Shown: positions 46,176 through 56,700 of the stretch, one piece after another | Layout: every line of letters starts with the position of its first letter | How positions within the stretch are numbered: position 1 is the stretch's first letter | Source of the DNA: Viridibacterium sediminicola | GTDB lineage: Bacteria; Pseudomonadota; Gammaproteobacteria; Burkholderiales; Rhodocyclaceae | Direction of reading: 5' to 3' | DNA: 64,000 nt | NCBI RefSeq assembly: GCF_039631295.1 | Contig: NZ_JBDIVE010000008.1 | Location: forward strand, 155,688 to 219,687 | The notes under the pieces: generated by a model | What the model saw: the letters and a program-made list of their open reading frames with translations, nothing else | Told to the model about the DNA's origin: nothing | Databases searched by the model: none | Position numbers and translations under genes: made by a program

Positions 46176-46965
46176 GATGCGGCATCTACCGCTGTGCCTG
46201 GCCTTGCTGTTACCCGGTACTTCGGCCTGGGCCGGCGCCTGGACCTTGTCGGCCGGCATGACAGACACCTTGCTGAGCAGCACGATCAGCTCCAGCGAGC
46301 ATTATTTCGACGCCGATCACAAGATCATCAAGGGCGAGCGCTACAGCAAGAAGGAATTCCAGCTGCGTCTGGAACATGGCATGAGCGATACGACCACCGT
46401 CATCGTTGCGCCGACCTACATGCGTACGCGTGCCGGTGGCAGTGCGGGTGGCAGCTACAACGGCATGGGCTATTCGGAACTGGGCCTGCGTCAGCGCGTG
46501 TATATCGATGACGCCAACGTCTTCTCGTTGCAAGGTGTTTTGCGTGCGGCCGGGGCGCGGGACTCGGACAATGCGGCGGAGCTGGGCAATACCGACCATG
46601 AATACGATCTGCGTGCGCTGTATGGCCGCAACCTGCAGTTCGGCAGCTGGCCGGCCTTTGCCAATATCGAACTGGCCTGGCGCATCCGCAGCGGTTCGCC
46701 GCCCGACGAGCATCGCGTCGACCTGACCCTGGGGCTGAAACCCAGCCCGCAATGGCTGATCACCCTGCAGTCCTTCAGCGTCTATTCCGATGGTACGGGG
46801 CAGGGCGCTTTTACCGCGCCTTATTACTATCACAAGGCGCAGGCCGGGCTCACCTGGCGCTTCCTGCCGGCGTGGTCAGCAGGCGTGAATGCGCTGACTA
46901 CTTACGCCGGCAAGAACGCCTGGCGTGAGCAAGGCGTGGTGGCCACTCTCGGGCATCAGTTCTAA
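46141..46965 (+). CDS. outer-membrane barrel-like protein of the glycan locus
   Basis: The 274-residue protein has a signal peptide (LEMRHLPLCLALLLPGTSAWA, cleavage near AGAW). The mature part is a series of alternating strands rich in Tyr/Ser/Thr (TTVIVAPTYMRT, SELGLRQRVYID, WRFLPAWSAGVNALTTYAG) ending in a terminal phenylalanine (LGHQF), the usual outer-membrane barrel signal. GGAGAG precedes the ATG at 46141, inside the end of the previous gene; an ATG at 46177 is also possible. It is probably the export or outer-membrane component of the locus. Confidence 0.65.
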   Translation: MNAIHQSRLRLEMRHLPLCLALLLPGTSAWAGAWTLSAGMTDTLLSSTISSSEHYFDADHKIIKGERYSKKEFQLRLEHGMSDTTTVIVAPTYMRTRAGGSAGGSYNGMGYSELGLRQRVYIDDANVFSLQGVLRAAGARDSDNAAELGNTDHEYDLRALYGRNLQFGSWPAFANIELAWRIRSGSPPDEHRVDLTLGLKPSPQWLITLQSFSVYSDGTGQGAFTAPYYYHKAQAGLTWRFLPAWSAGVNALTTYAGKNAWREQGVVATLGHQF

Positions 46966-47564
46966 ACCTCGCTGCGGCCCTGACGCGAGGCTGCGCCGGG
47001 GCGAGGCAGATGCTTGGCGCGGCCTTCGAAGCGGCCCAGCGGCAGGCCGGCATTGGCCGCGCGCAGGGCAGAGAAAATCTCCAGACCGTCGATCCAGGGA
47101 CCGAAGCCGGATTCGGCATTGATGTGCCCTTTGGCGCCGATATTGATCAGGCGGCTCTCCCATTGCTCGGCCAGAAAGCCGGCTTTGAGCATGCGCACCC
47201 AGGGATCATTGGTGCTGGCGACGACGACGCTGGGAAAACCCAGTGGCCCCTCGGGCAGTAGCGCGCTGACATTGAATTTGTCCGGGTCGGCCGGTGCGAC
47301 CAGCATGGCGCCGGCGATGCGGTCACGGTACTCGGTGGCGGCGTGGACGGCGGCCAGGCAGCCGAAGCTGTGCGCGACGATCCACACCGGACCGTTGGCG
47401 CGCGCCAGTTCATGGCGCACGGCACCGGCCCAGCGCGGCAGGTAGGGCTCGTCCCAGTCCTCCTGTTCGACCCGCACGCAGCCTTCGAGCTTTTGCTCGA
47501 ACCAGCTTTGCCAGTGTTGCGGGCCGCTATTACCAAGCCCGGGCACAATCAGGATGGTGGACAT
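46962..47564 (-). CDS. RBBP9/YdeN-type serine hydrolase
   Basis: The 200-residue protein is a small alpha/beta hydrolase. It starts TILIVPGLGNSGPQHWQ and has the nucleophile elbow WIVAHSFGCLAAV (about residue 71), PADPDKFNV, VVASTNDPWV with a catalytic Asp, and AKGHINAESGFGPW with the histidine. The combination is typical of RBBP9/YdeN (DUF452-like) hydrolases. It converges with the barrel gene; the stop codons overlap by 3 bases. Confidence 0.87.
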   Translation of the reverse strand: MSTILIVPGLGNSGPQHWQSWFEQKLEGCVRVEQEDWDEPYLPRWAGAVRHELARANGPVWIVAHSFGCLAAVHAATEYRDRIAGAMLVAPADPDKFNVSALLPEGPLGFPSVVVASTNDPWVRMLKAGFLAEQWESRLINIGAKGHINAESGFGPWIDGLEIFSALRAANAGLPLGRFEGRAKHLPRPGAASRQGRSEV

Positions 47565-47598
47565 GTGATTCTCCGCTGAGACCTGATGCAGTATGGTC

Positions 47599-47814
47599 TC
47601 AGAGTGTGGCGATGGACACCTCGGTCGATTTGACCAGGGCGACGACTTCGCTGCCGATTTTCAGACCTAGATCGTCAACAGAACGTGTGGTGATCACCGA
47701 GGTGACGATGCCGGAAGCGGTTTGCACATCGATTTCGCTGACGACATCGCCGCGGATGATTTCCTTGACGACACCACGAAACTGGTTGCGCACATTGATG
47801 GCTTGAATGCTCAT
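47599..47814 (-). CDS. Mop-type molybdate/tungstate-binding TOBE protein
   Basis: The 71-residue protein is a single TOBE/Mop domain: SIQAINVRNQFRGVVKEIIRGDVVSEIDVQ, then IVTSVITTRSVDDLGLKIG and VVALVKSTEVSIA, each run a beta strand pair. Such proteins store molybdate or tungstate as hexamers. AAGGAAACC precedes the ATG. No molybdate transporter or cofactor gene is nearby. Confidence 0.88.
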   Translation of the reverse strand: MSIQAINVRNQFRGVVKEIIRGDVVSEIDVQTASGIVTSVITTRSVDDLGLKIGSEVVALVKSTEVSIATL

Positions 47815-48042
47815 GATGGGTTTCCTTGTTCTCTGGAGGATGGACGGACGTGCTGCCGTGCAAGGCGGCATGTCTGGCGGGGCTTGTATTGGCGCCACTC
47901 TATGAGCTGCCCAGCCTGAACGGAAAGAAGAAATCGTGACTTGCTTATGCCGCGTCTCCGTATAAGCGCGTATGCATTTATTCGTTTGCCGCCCTGCTCA
48001 TGCGATCTAGTCTTGCACTCACACCACATCAGGGGAGTGATG

Positions 48043-48348
48043 ATGAATGCATTGATTGTAGGCGCTGATCGCATCGAACCGATCCGTCAGGAACTGGAAC
48101 GCCACAGTGAGACCCTGGGTATCCAGCGTTGCTTGCATTGGTCCGGCCGTCACGTCGGCGATTCGCGTCGCCAGGTGCCGGGGGATACGCGTGTGATCGT
48201 GATGATCTGTGATCGCCTCAGCCACCAGTTGCTCAATAATGTACGCAAGCAGGCGCAGAAGCTGGGCGTGCCGGTCATCTATGCACGCCACTCACTGGTG
48301 GAAGTGCGTGACAAACTGCAGGCGCTGCAGAGTGTGGCGCTGCATTGA
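48043..48348 (+). CDS. DUF2325 protein
   Basis: The 101-residue protein has the DUF2325 pattern: NALIVGADRIEPIRQELE, LHWSGRHVGDSRRQVPGDTRVIVMICDRLSH and GVPVIYARHSLVEVRDKL. Family members occur beside iron, heme or stress genes; function is unknown. AGGGGAG lies 5 bases before the chosen ATG. It is followed after 26 bp by the RpoA-CTD-like gene. Confidence 0.82.
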   Translation: MNALIVGADRIEPIRQELERHSETLGIQRCLHWSGRHVGDSRRQVPGDTRVIVMICDRLSHQLLNNVRKQAQKLGVPVIYARHSLVEVRDKLQALQSVALH

Positions 48349-48374
48349 GCATGTGCGCGTGCCGGGGCTGAATC

Positions 48375-48758
48375 GTGGCCCATGAACTCTCCACGCGGCA
48401 GATCAATGCCTTGCGCGCCGTACTGGAGCGCCGGCATTTTTCGGCCGACGATGTGGCAGGCATTGATTACCAGATCCTGATCCGCACCCCAGGGCTGGGC
48501 AGCAAGAGCCTGCAGACCATTCTCGACTGGCTGCATGCGCAAGGCCTGGAACTGCGCAATGCGCCTGGTTCGGACACCCTTCATACCCATTCCCTGCGCC
48601 GCGGTGGCCGCATCGAGCGCGCCATCGCCTTGCTGCTTGCCCACGGCTATCGTGTGCTGCCACCGGAGTCGGCCAGCGCGGCGGCGAATCCGGGCTTGTC
48701 TGCCAGCCCGCTGCGAACTACCCAGCCACAGAGCGAAGACGAGGGCCTCAATCACTGA
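48375..48758 (+). CDS. helix-hairpin-helix protein resembling the RNA polymerase alpha C-terminal domain
   Basis: The 127-residue protein starts with GTG at 48375. Residues 5-55 resemble the alpha-CTD: STRQINALRAVLERR, then LIRTPGLGSKSLQTILDWLHAQGLEL, which matches the LRTPNLGRKSL helix-hairpin-helix of RpoA. A second, Arg-rich segment (LRRGGRIERAIALLLAHGYRV) and a disordered tail follow. It may bind DNA or mimic alpha-CTD contacts. It is not RpoA, since the N-terminal domain is absent. Confidence 0.6.
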   Translation: MAHELSTRQINALRAVLERRHFSADDVAGIDYQILIRTPGLGSKSLQTILDWLHAQGLELRNAPGSDTLHTHSLRRGGRIERAIALLLAHGYRVLPPESASAAANPGLSASPLRTTQPQSEDEGLNH

Positions 48759-49040
48759 GCATCTGTATATAAGCTCAGACGATTTGCTTTGTTGGTGCGT
48801 GCTACCCCTTGCCCTAGGCTGTGCCGCCTTTCATTCCTGCGTCCTCCATTCCGCTTTGCCCTTGAACACCTTCCGCTGTGTGTGTTTCCCTTCAGCCGTC
48901 TGCACATTACGACGTATGCATGGTCCTTTGCGTGTATAACAATCGCTTACAAACAAGCAATTCGTTGTTTCACGCGACTCGATACGATGTCGTCGTTCGA
49001 CTTGCGCGCTGTGCCGGGATCCACCTCTCTGAACGAAGCC

Positions 49041-50621
49041 ATGAATCCACCCACCTCTCCCGACAGCGCAGGCGCTGTCTCGCCAAAATCTTCTACAAAA
49101 CGTCTGCGTCGCGGTGTGCTGGCGACGCTTCTGATTCTGGCGCTCGGCGCCGGCGCCTGGTTCGCGTGGTCACGTTGGCAGGCTCCGGGTGGGGCCGCCG
49201 CCAGCAAGCCCGATGCCGCACAGCGCGGCGGGCAGCGCCCGCCACGACGCCCGACGCCGGTACAGGTTGGCGCCGTGACACGCGGTGATGTGCGCGTCTA
49301 TTTCGCCAGCCTCGGCACGGTGACGCCGAGCAGTTCGGTCGTGGTGCGCACTCGCGTCGATGGCCGGCTTGATCGCCTGGCATTCAAGGAAGGGCAGGTG
49401 GTGCGCGCCGGTCAGCTGCTGGCCGAGCTCGACCCCAAGCCTCTGCAGGTTGAGCTGGCGCAGGCTGAAGGCCAGCTGGCCAAGGATCAGGCCCAGCTCC
49501 TGAACGCTCGCCGCGATCTGGCGCGTTATCAGGATCTGCTGGCCAAGGACTCCATCTCGCGCCAGCAGGTCGATACCAGTGATGCGCTGGTCAAGCAGTA
49601 CGAAGCGGTGGTGCGGACCGATCAGGCGCAGGTCGATAGTGCCAAGCTGCAGCTCAGTTACACCCGTGTTGTCGCACCGGTGAGTGGCCTGCTCGGTTTG
49701 CGCCAGGTGGATGCCGGCAACATGGTGCATACCTCGGATAGCGCCGGCATCGTGCTAATCAACCAGGTGCAGCCGATCAATGTGAGTTTCACCTTGCCTG
49801 AATCGCAGCTGCCGACGGTGCTGCAAGCCAAGGACAAGGGTGAGAGCCTGCGCGTCGAAGCCTGGGACCGCGAGCAGAAACACATGCTGGCGCGTGGTCG
49901 CGTCGCCGCCCTCGACAACCAGATCGACCTGAGCACGGGCACGGTCAAGCTCAAGGCGGTGTTCAGCAATGAAGATGGCAGCCTGTTCCCCAACCAGTTC
50001 GTCAATGTGCGCCTGCTGGCAGACACCCACCGCGATGTGGTGATCGCGCCGGCAGCGGCAATTCAGCGTGGTCGGGCCGGTAGCTTTGTCTATGTGGTCA
50101 AGGCGGACAACAGTGTCACCCAGCGCGTGGTCAAGACCGGCGTGGTCGATGGCACAGGCATCGAGATCATCGACGGCTTGCGTGGTGATGAAGCGGTGGT
50201 GACCGATGGCATCGACCAGTTGCGCGAAGGCGCCAAGGTCGAAGTGGCCAATCCGGCCGCCTTGCTCAAGGAGAAGCCGCGTGGCGCGGGACGGCGTAAT
50301 GCTGGCCGCCGTGACGACGCTGCAAGTGGCCCCGCTGCAGCGGGCGAGGCTGAGAGCAGGCCGCGTGCTCCGCGCCGTGAGGGCGCTGAAGCGGCGCCCG
50401 CCGGCTTGTCTGCTGCCGCGCCTGGTCCGGGCAGGGGGCCTGGCGATGAGCGTCGCGCCAATGCTGGCGCGCGTCCCGACTGGGCCAATCTGAGCGAAGC
50501 GCAGCGTGCCGAATGGCGTGCGCGCCGCGAAGCCATGGGCTTGGGCCCGCAGAGCGGGCCGCGTGGCGAGGGTGGCAATGCTGAGCGGCCGCGTCGTCGG
50601 CCCGATGCAGCGGCGGACTGA
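49041..50621 (+). CDS. mdtA: RND efflux periplasmic adaptor (MdtA type)
   Basis: The adaptor links the inner-membrane RND pump to the outer-membrane channel. The 526-residue protein has an N-terminal membrane anchor (RGVLATLLILALGAGAWFAW), the lipoyl/hairpin region (VYFASLGTVTPSSSVVVRTRVDG, then a long coiled hairpin about 125-200), and beta-barrel domains (QPINVSFTLPESQLPTVL, DLSTGTVKLKAVFSNEDGSLFPNQFVNVRL). An unusual Arg/Gly/Ala/Pro-rich tail (about 415-526) is absent from standard MdtA. The ATG at 49041 is chosen; one at 48987 is in frame and neither has a strong ribosome site. The RND gene follows after 11 bp. Confidence 0.9.
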   Translation: MNPPTSPDSAGAVSPKSSTKRLRRGVLATLLILALGAGAWFAWSRWQAPGGAAASKPDAAQRGGQRPPRRPTPVQVGAVTRGDVRVYFASLGTVTPSSSVVVRTRVDGRLDRLAFKEGQVVRAGQLLAELDPKPLQVELAQAEGQLAKDQAQLLNARRDLARYQDLLAKDSISRQQVDTSDALVKQYEAVVRTDQAQVDSAKLQLSYTRVVAPVSGLLGLRQVDAGNMVHTSDSAGIVLINQVQPINVSFTLPESQLPTVLQAKDKGESLRVEAWDREQKHMLARGRVAALDNQIDLSTGTVKLKAVFSNEDGSLFPNQFVNVRLLADTHRDVVIAPAAAIQRGRAGSFVYVVKADNSVTQRVVKTGVVDGTGIEIIDGLRGDEAVVTDGIDQLREGAKVEVANPAALLKEKPRGAGRRNAGRRDDAASGPAAAGEAESRPRAPRREGAEAAPAGLSAAAPGPGRGPGDERRANAGARPDWANLSEAQRAEWRARREAMGLGPQSGPRGEGGNAERPRRRPDAAAD

Positions 50622-50632
50622 GTAAAGCTTTC

Positions 50633-53600
50633 ATGAGTCCTTCGCGAATCTTCATCCTGCGGCCGGTGGCGACCTCGCTGCTGATGCTGGCCATCCTGCT
50701 CGCGGGTCTGGTGGCTTTACGGGTGCTGCCGGTTTCGGCTTTGCCCGAGGTCGATTACCCGACGATCCAGGTGGTGACGCTTTATCCGGGCGCCAGTCCC
50801 GACGTGATCACCTCCTCGATCACCGCGCCGCTGGAGCGGCAGTTCGGCCAGATGCCGGGGCTCGACCAGATGTCCTCGCAGAACTCGGCGGGCGCCTCGG
50901 TGATCACGCTGCGCTTCTCGCTGGACCTGAGTCTGGACATTGCCGAGCAGGAGGTGCAGGCGGCGATCAATGCCGGCTCCAACCTGTTGCCCAGTGACCT
51001 GCCCAATCCGCCGATCTACAGCAAGGTCAATCCGGCCGATGCGCCAATCATGACCCTGGCGATCAGCTCGAACAGCATGCCGCTGCCGCGCATCGAGGAT
51101 CTGGTCGAGACGCGTGTGGCGCAGAAAATCTCGCAGATTCCCGGTGTGGGTCTGGTCAGCATCTCCGGCGGGCAAAGGCCGGCAGTGCGCATCCAGGTCA
51201 ATCCGCGTGCGCTGGCCTCGCTCGGCCTGGATCAGGACGATATCCGCACCGTCATCACCAATGCCAATACCAAGCAGGCCAAGGGCAATTTTGATGGTCC
51301 GCTGCGCTCATCTTCGATTGACGCCAATGACCAGCTGAAAACCATCGACGAGTACCGCAATCTGGTGCTGGCCTGGAAGAACGGTGCGGCGATCCGCCTG
51401 GGCGATGTCGCACAGATCGTCGATGGCGCCGAGAACGCCAAGCTTGCCGCCTGGGCTGATCGCACGCCGGCCATCGTGCTCAACATCCAGCGCCAGCCGG
51501 GCGCCAATGTCATCGATACGGTCGACCGCATCAAGGCCATGCTGCCGCAGTTGCAGGCCAGCTTGCCCGGCGCGGTGGAGGTCCGCTTGCTGACGGATCG
51601 TACGGTCACCATCCGCGCCTCGATTGAAGATGTGGGCATAGAACTGGCGATAGCAGTGTGTCTGGTGGTGTTGGTGATCTTCCTGTTCCTGCGCAATGTG
51701 CCGGCCACCATCATTCCGGCGGTGGCGGTGCCGCTGTCTCTGGTCGGCACCTTCGGTGTGATGTATCTGGCCGGCTTCTCGGTGAACAATCTGACCCTGA
51801 TGGCGCTGACGATTGCCACCGGCTTCGTCGTCGATGACGCCATCGTGATGATCGAAAACGTCTCGCGCTACATCGAGGATGGCGAGTCACCGATGCAGGC
51901 TGCGCTCAAGGGCGCCAAGCAGATCGGCTTCACCATCATCTCGCTGACCATCTCGCTGATTGCCGTGCTGATTCCGCTGCTGTTCATGGGCGACGTGGTC
52001 GGCCGTCTGTTCCGCGAGTTTGCGATCACGCTCGCGGTGTCCATCCTGATCTCGGCCGTGGTCTCGCTGACGCTTACGCCGATGATGTGTGCGCGCCTGC
52101 TGCGCCATGTGCCGGAGAACAAGCAGAGCCGTTTCTACCACGCCAGCGGGCGTTTCTTCGATGCGGTGATTGCAGCCTACGGCCGCATGCTGCGCTGGGT
52201 GCTCGATCGCCAGGCGCTGACCCTGCTGGTCGCCTTGGCGACCCTGGTGCTGACGGCAGTGCTCTACCTGTGGGTGCCCAAGGGCTTTTTCCCGATTCAG
52301 GATACCGGCGTCATCCAGGGCATTTCCGATGCCACGCAATCGACCTCGTTCGCCGCCATGGCCGAGCGCCAGCAGGCTTTGGCCGACATCATCCTCAAGG
52401 ATGCCGATGTCGAGAGCATCACCTCGTTCATCGGCACCGATGGCACCAATGCCGCGCTCAACAACGGCCGCATGCTGATCAACCTCAAGCCGCTGGAGCA
52501 ACGCTCGGCGCGCGCGCCCGCCATTGCCAAGCGCTTGCAGGAGGCGGTTGCAGGCGTGCCGGGCATCAAGCTCTATCTGCAGCCGGTGCAGGATCTGAGC
52601 ATCGAAGACCGGGTCAGCCGCACGCAATACCAATACACCTTGCAGACCAATGACCCGGCCGTGCTCGGTGAGTGGATGCCCAAGCTCACCGAGCGCCTGC
52701 AGCATGTGCCACAGCTGGCGGATGTGGCCAGCGACTATCAGGACAAGGGCTTGCAGACCTATATCGAGATCGACCGCCAGGCGGCGGCGCGGCTCAATGT
52801 GACGGCAGCGGGCATCGACAACGTGCTCTACAGCGCTTTCGGCCAGCGCCTGGTGTCGACCATCTTCACGCAGTCCAACCAGTACCGCGTGGTGCTGGAG
52901 GTGTCACCGCAATTTCAGAATGGTCCCGAGGCGCTGAAGGAACTGTATGTGCCTGCGGGGGGCTCGGTGGTGCCGCTGACCAGTGTGGCCCGTATCGTCG
53001 AGCAGAACAGCTTATTGGTGATCAACCACATCGCGCAATTCCCGGCCGGCACCATCTCCTTCAATCTGGCGCCCGGCGCTTCGCTGGGCGATGCGGTCCA
53101 GGCGATTGAGGCCGCGAAGGACGAAATCGGTGTGCCGCTGGCGGTGAAGACCGGCTTCCAGGGCGCGGCGCTGGCCTTCCAGGCGTCGCTCTCCAATGAG
53201 CTGTGGCTGATCCTCGCCGCCATCGTCACCATGTACATCGTGCTTGGCGTGCTCTACGAGAGCTACATCCACCCGGTGACGATTCTGTCCACGCTGCCCT
53301 CGGCCGGCGTGGGCGCCTTGCTGGCGCTCAAGCTGGTCGGCTCGGAGCTGAACGTGATTGCGATCATCGGCATCATCCTGCTGATCGGCATCGTCAAGAA
53401 AAACGCGATCATGATGATCGACTTTGCGCTGGAAGCCGAGCGGGGTAGCGCTGGCGTGCCGGGCTTGAGTCCGCGCGAGGCAATCTATCAGGCTTGCCTG
53501 CTGCGCTTCCGGCCGATCCTGATGACCACGCTGGCGGCCTTGCTGGGCGCCTTGCCGCTGATGCTCGGTAGCGGCATGGGTTCGGAACTGCGTCATCCGC

Positions 53601-53743
53601 TGGGCGTCACCATGGTTGGCGGTTTGCTGGTCAGCCAGGTACTGACCTTGTTCACAACGCCGGTGATCTATCTGGCCTTCGACCGCCTGACCCGCTGGCG
53701 TCGCAAGGCCACTGTGCAGCCTGCACTTGAGTCGGCGCCATGA
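50633..53743 (+). CDS. mdtB: RND multidrug efflux pump subunit (MdtB type)
   Basis: The 1036-residue inner-membrane pump has the RND layout: one N-terminal and then eleven membrane segments with two large periplasmic domains. Motifs include PEVDYPTIQVVTLYPGASP, the transmembrane ATGFVVDDAIVMIENVSRY with the proton-relay Asp pair (about residue 405), and RPILMTTLAALLGALPLML. In Mdt systems MdtB and MdtC act as a heterotrimer. The downstream mdtC starts inside its stop (ATGA). Confidence 0.95.
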   Translation: MSPSRIFILRPVATSLLMLAILLAGLVALRVLPVSALPEVDYPTIQVVTLYPGASPDVITSSITAPLERQFGQMPGLDQMSSQNSAGASVITLRFSLDLSLDIAEQEVQAAINAGSNLLPSDLPNPPIYSKVNPADAPIMTLAISSNSMPLPRIEDLVETRVAQKISQIPGVGLVSISGGQRPAVRIQVNPRALASLGLDQDDIRTVITNANTKQAKGNFDGPLRSSSIDANDQLKTIDEYRNLVLAWKNGAAIRLGDVAQIVDGAENAKLAAWADRTPAIVLNIQRQPGANVIDTVDRIKAMLPQLQASLPGAVEVRLLTDRTVTIRASIEDVGIELAIAVCLVVLVIFLFLRNVPATIIPAVAVPLSLVGTFGVMYLAGFSVNNLTLMALTIATGFVVDDAIVMIENVSRYIEDGESPMQAALKGAKQIGFTIISLTISLIAVLIPLLFMGDVVGRLFREFAITLAVSILISAVVSLTLTPMMCARLLRHVPENKQSRFYHASGRFFDAVIAAYGRMLRWVLDRQALTLLVALATLVLTAVLYLWVPKGFFPIQDTGVIQGISDATQSTSFAAMAERQQALADIILKDADVESITSFIGTDGTNAALNNGRMLINLKPLEQRSARAPAIAKRLQEAVAGVPGIKLYLQPVQDLSIEDRVSRTQYQYTLQTNDPAVLGEWMPKLTERLQHVPQLADVASDYQDKGLQTYIEIDRQAAARLNVTAAGIDNVLYSAFGQRLVSTIFTQSNQYRVVLEVSPQFQNGPEALKELYVPAGGSVVPLTSVARIVEQNSLLVINHIAQFPAGTISFNLAPGASLGDAVQAIEAAKDEIGVPLAVKTGFQGAALAFQASLSNELWLILAAIVTMYIVLGVLYESYIHPVTILSTLPSAGVGALLALKLVGSELNVIAIIGIILLIGIVKKNAIMMIDFALEAERGSAGVPGLSPREAIYQACLLRFRPILMTTLAALLGALPLMLGSGMGSELRHPLGVTMVGGLLVSQVLTLFTTPVIYLAFDRLTRWRRKATVQPALESAP

Positions 53744-56700
53744 GTTTCTTTGGTCTGTGCATCCATCGCCCGGTGGCGACGACGCTGCTGAGCATCGCCA
53801 TCGCACTGGCCGGTGCAGCGGCGTTCCGGCTGTTGCCGGTGGCGCCGTTGCCGCAGGTGGATTACCCGACCATCTCGGTGAGCGCTTCGCTCTCCGGCGC
53901 TTCGCCCGAGACCATGGCGGCGACCGTTGCAACGCCGCTGGAGCGTGCGCTGGGGCGGATTGCTGGCGTCAATGAAATCACCTCGACGAGTGCGCTGGGC
54001 AGTACGCGCATCACCTTGCAGTTCGATCTGGACCGCGACATCAATGGCGCGGCGCGCGACGTGCAGGCGGCGATCAATGCTTCGCGTGGCATGTTGCCGG
54101 CGATGCCGCGCAACCCGACTTATCGCAAGGTGAATCCGGCCGATGCGCCGATCATGATTCTCGCCCTGACCTCGGAGAGCATGACGCGCGGGCAGATGTA
54201 CGACGTGGCCGCCACCTTCCTCGCGCAAAGCCTGTTGCAGGTCGAAGGCATTGGCGATGTCGGCGTCAGTGGTGCCTCGCTGCCAGCCGTGCGCGTCGAA
54301 CTCAATCCCGATCAGCTCTCGCGCTACGGCATTTCGCTCGAAGATGTGCGCACGGCGATCAGCAATACCAATGTCAATCGTCCCAAGGGCTTCCTCGAAC
54401 AGGATGATCGGCATTGGCAGATCCTTGCCAATGATCAGGCGACCAAGGCTGCCGATTACCAGCCGCTGGTGATCCGCTATGTCAATGGCGCCGCTGTGCA
54501 CCTCTCGGATGTCGCCAGCGTGGTCGACTCGGTGCAGGACCTGCGCAATGCCGGCTCGGCCAATGGGCAGCCCTCGGTACTGCTGGTGCTCTCGCGCGAG
54601 CCGGGGGCCAACATCATCCAGACTGTGGATCGCGTGCGCGCGCTCTTGCCGCAGCTCGAAGCGCAGATTCCCGCCTCGATGAAACTGGCTGTGGCGATGG
54701 ACCGCTCGCCGACGATCCGCGCTTCGCTTGCCGAGGTCGAGCATTCGCTGGTGATCTCGGTGGTGCTGGTGATTTTCGTCGTCTTCCTGTTCCTGCGCAG
54801 CGGCCGCGCCACCCTGATTCCCACGGTGGTGGTGCCGGTGTCGCTGATCGGCAGCTTTGCGCTGATGTATCTGTTCGGCTTCAGCCTCAACAACCTGACC
54901 TTGATGGCGCTGACCATTGCTACCGGTTTCGTGGTTGATGACGCCATCGTCGTGATGGAGAACATCCACCGCCATGTCGAGCGCGGTGTGGCGCCGTTCA
55001 AGGCGGCCTTGCTGGGCGTGCGCGAGGTGGGCTTCACGGTGCTGTCGATGAGTCTGTCACTGATCGCCGTGTTCATTCCCATCCTTTTGCTCGGTGGTGT
55101 GCTGGGGCGCCTGTTCCGCGAATTCGCGATCACCTTGTCGGTCGCCATCCTGATCTCGCTGCTGGTCTCGCTGACTACCACGCCGATGATGTGTGCGCGC
55201 CTGTTCCGCCACGAACCGGCGGCCGAGGCCGCGGCGCGCCGTGGCTGGCTGGCGCGCTTTCATGCGGCGAGCGAGGGCTTCTTCAGCCTGTTCCTGCGCG
55301 CCTATGAGCGCTCGCTGGGCTGGGCCTTGCGGCACGGGCGCTGGATGATGCTGATCCTCGCCGCCACCGTCGGGCTCAATGTTTATCTGTATTCCATCGT
55401 CAACAAGAGCTTCTTTCCGCAGCAGGACACCGGCCGCATCAATGGCGCGGTGCAGGGCGACCAGGCGATCTCGTTCCAGGCCATGCAGCAGAAGCTGGCC
55501 AACTTCATCGAGATCGTCCGCAAGGACCCGGCCGTCGACAGCGTGACCGGCTTCACCGGCGGTTCGCGCGTCAATAGCGGCTCGATGTTCCTGTCGCTCA
55601 AGCCCTTGTCGGAGCGCCAGGAGAGCGCGGATCAGGTGATCGACCGCCTGCGCCTCAAGCTCGATCACGAACCCGGTGCGCGGCTCTATCTGCAATCGGT
55701 GCAGGACATCCGCATTGGCGGTCGGCAGAGCAATGCGCAATACCAGTACACCTTGCAGAGCGATGATCTGGATGCGCTGCGCGAATGGGAGCCGAAGATT
55801 CGCCTGGCTTTCTCCAATCTGCCGCAACTGGCTGATGTGAACACCGACCAGCAGGAGAAGGGGCTGCAGACCTCGATCACCATCGACCGTGATGCGGCGG
55901 CGCGTCTCGGGCTCTCGCCACGTGCGGTGGACGCGGCGCTGGCCGATGCCTTCAGCCAGCGTCAGGTGTCGACCATCTACCGGCCGCTCAATCAGTACCG
56001 CGTTGTCATGGAGGTCGCCGAGCCCTTCCGCCAGGGGCCGGAGGCGCTGGACAAGATGTACCTGATCAATAGCAGCGGGCAGCAGATTCCCTTCTCGGCC
56101 TTTGCGCGCTATGCACCGAGCTTCACCTCGCTGGGCGTCAATCACCAGAGCGGCTTTGCCGCCTCGACCATCTCCTTCAATCTGGCCGAGGGCGTGTCGC
56201 TTTCGGAAGCGTCACGCGCGGTCGATAACGCCATGCGCCAGATCGGTGTGCCGACCTCGGTGCATGGCAGCTTCCAGGGCTCGGCGGCGGCCTTCAAGTC
56301 CACCTTCTCCGGCCTGCCGCTGCTGATCCTCGCCGCCATCATCACCATGTACATCGTGCTCGGTGTGCTCTACGAGAGCTACGTGCATCCGCTGACCATC
56401 TTGTCCACCCTGCCGTCGGCGGGTGTCGGCGCGCTGCTGGCGCTGATCGTCTTCAAGACCGACTTCAGCATCATCGCCTTCATCGCTGTCCTGCTGCTGA
56501 TCGGCATCGTCAAGAAGAACGCGATCATGATGATCGACTTCGCGCTGAGCGCCGAGCGCAATGAAGGCCTGTCGCCGCGCGAGGCGATCCTGCGCGCCTG
56601 CTCGCTGCGCTTCCGGCCGATTCTGATGACCACGCTGTCGGCCATCCTCGGCGCCTTGCCGCTGGCCCTGGGTCATGGCGAGGGGGCCGAGCTGCGCCAG

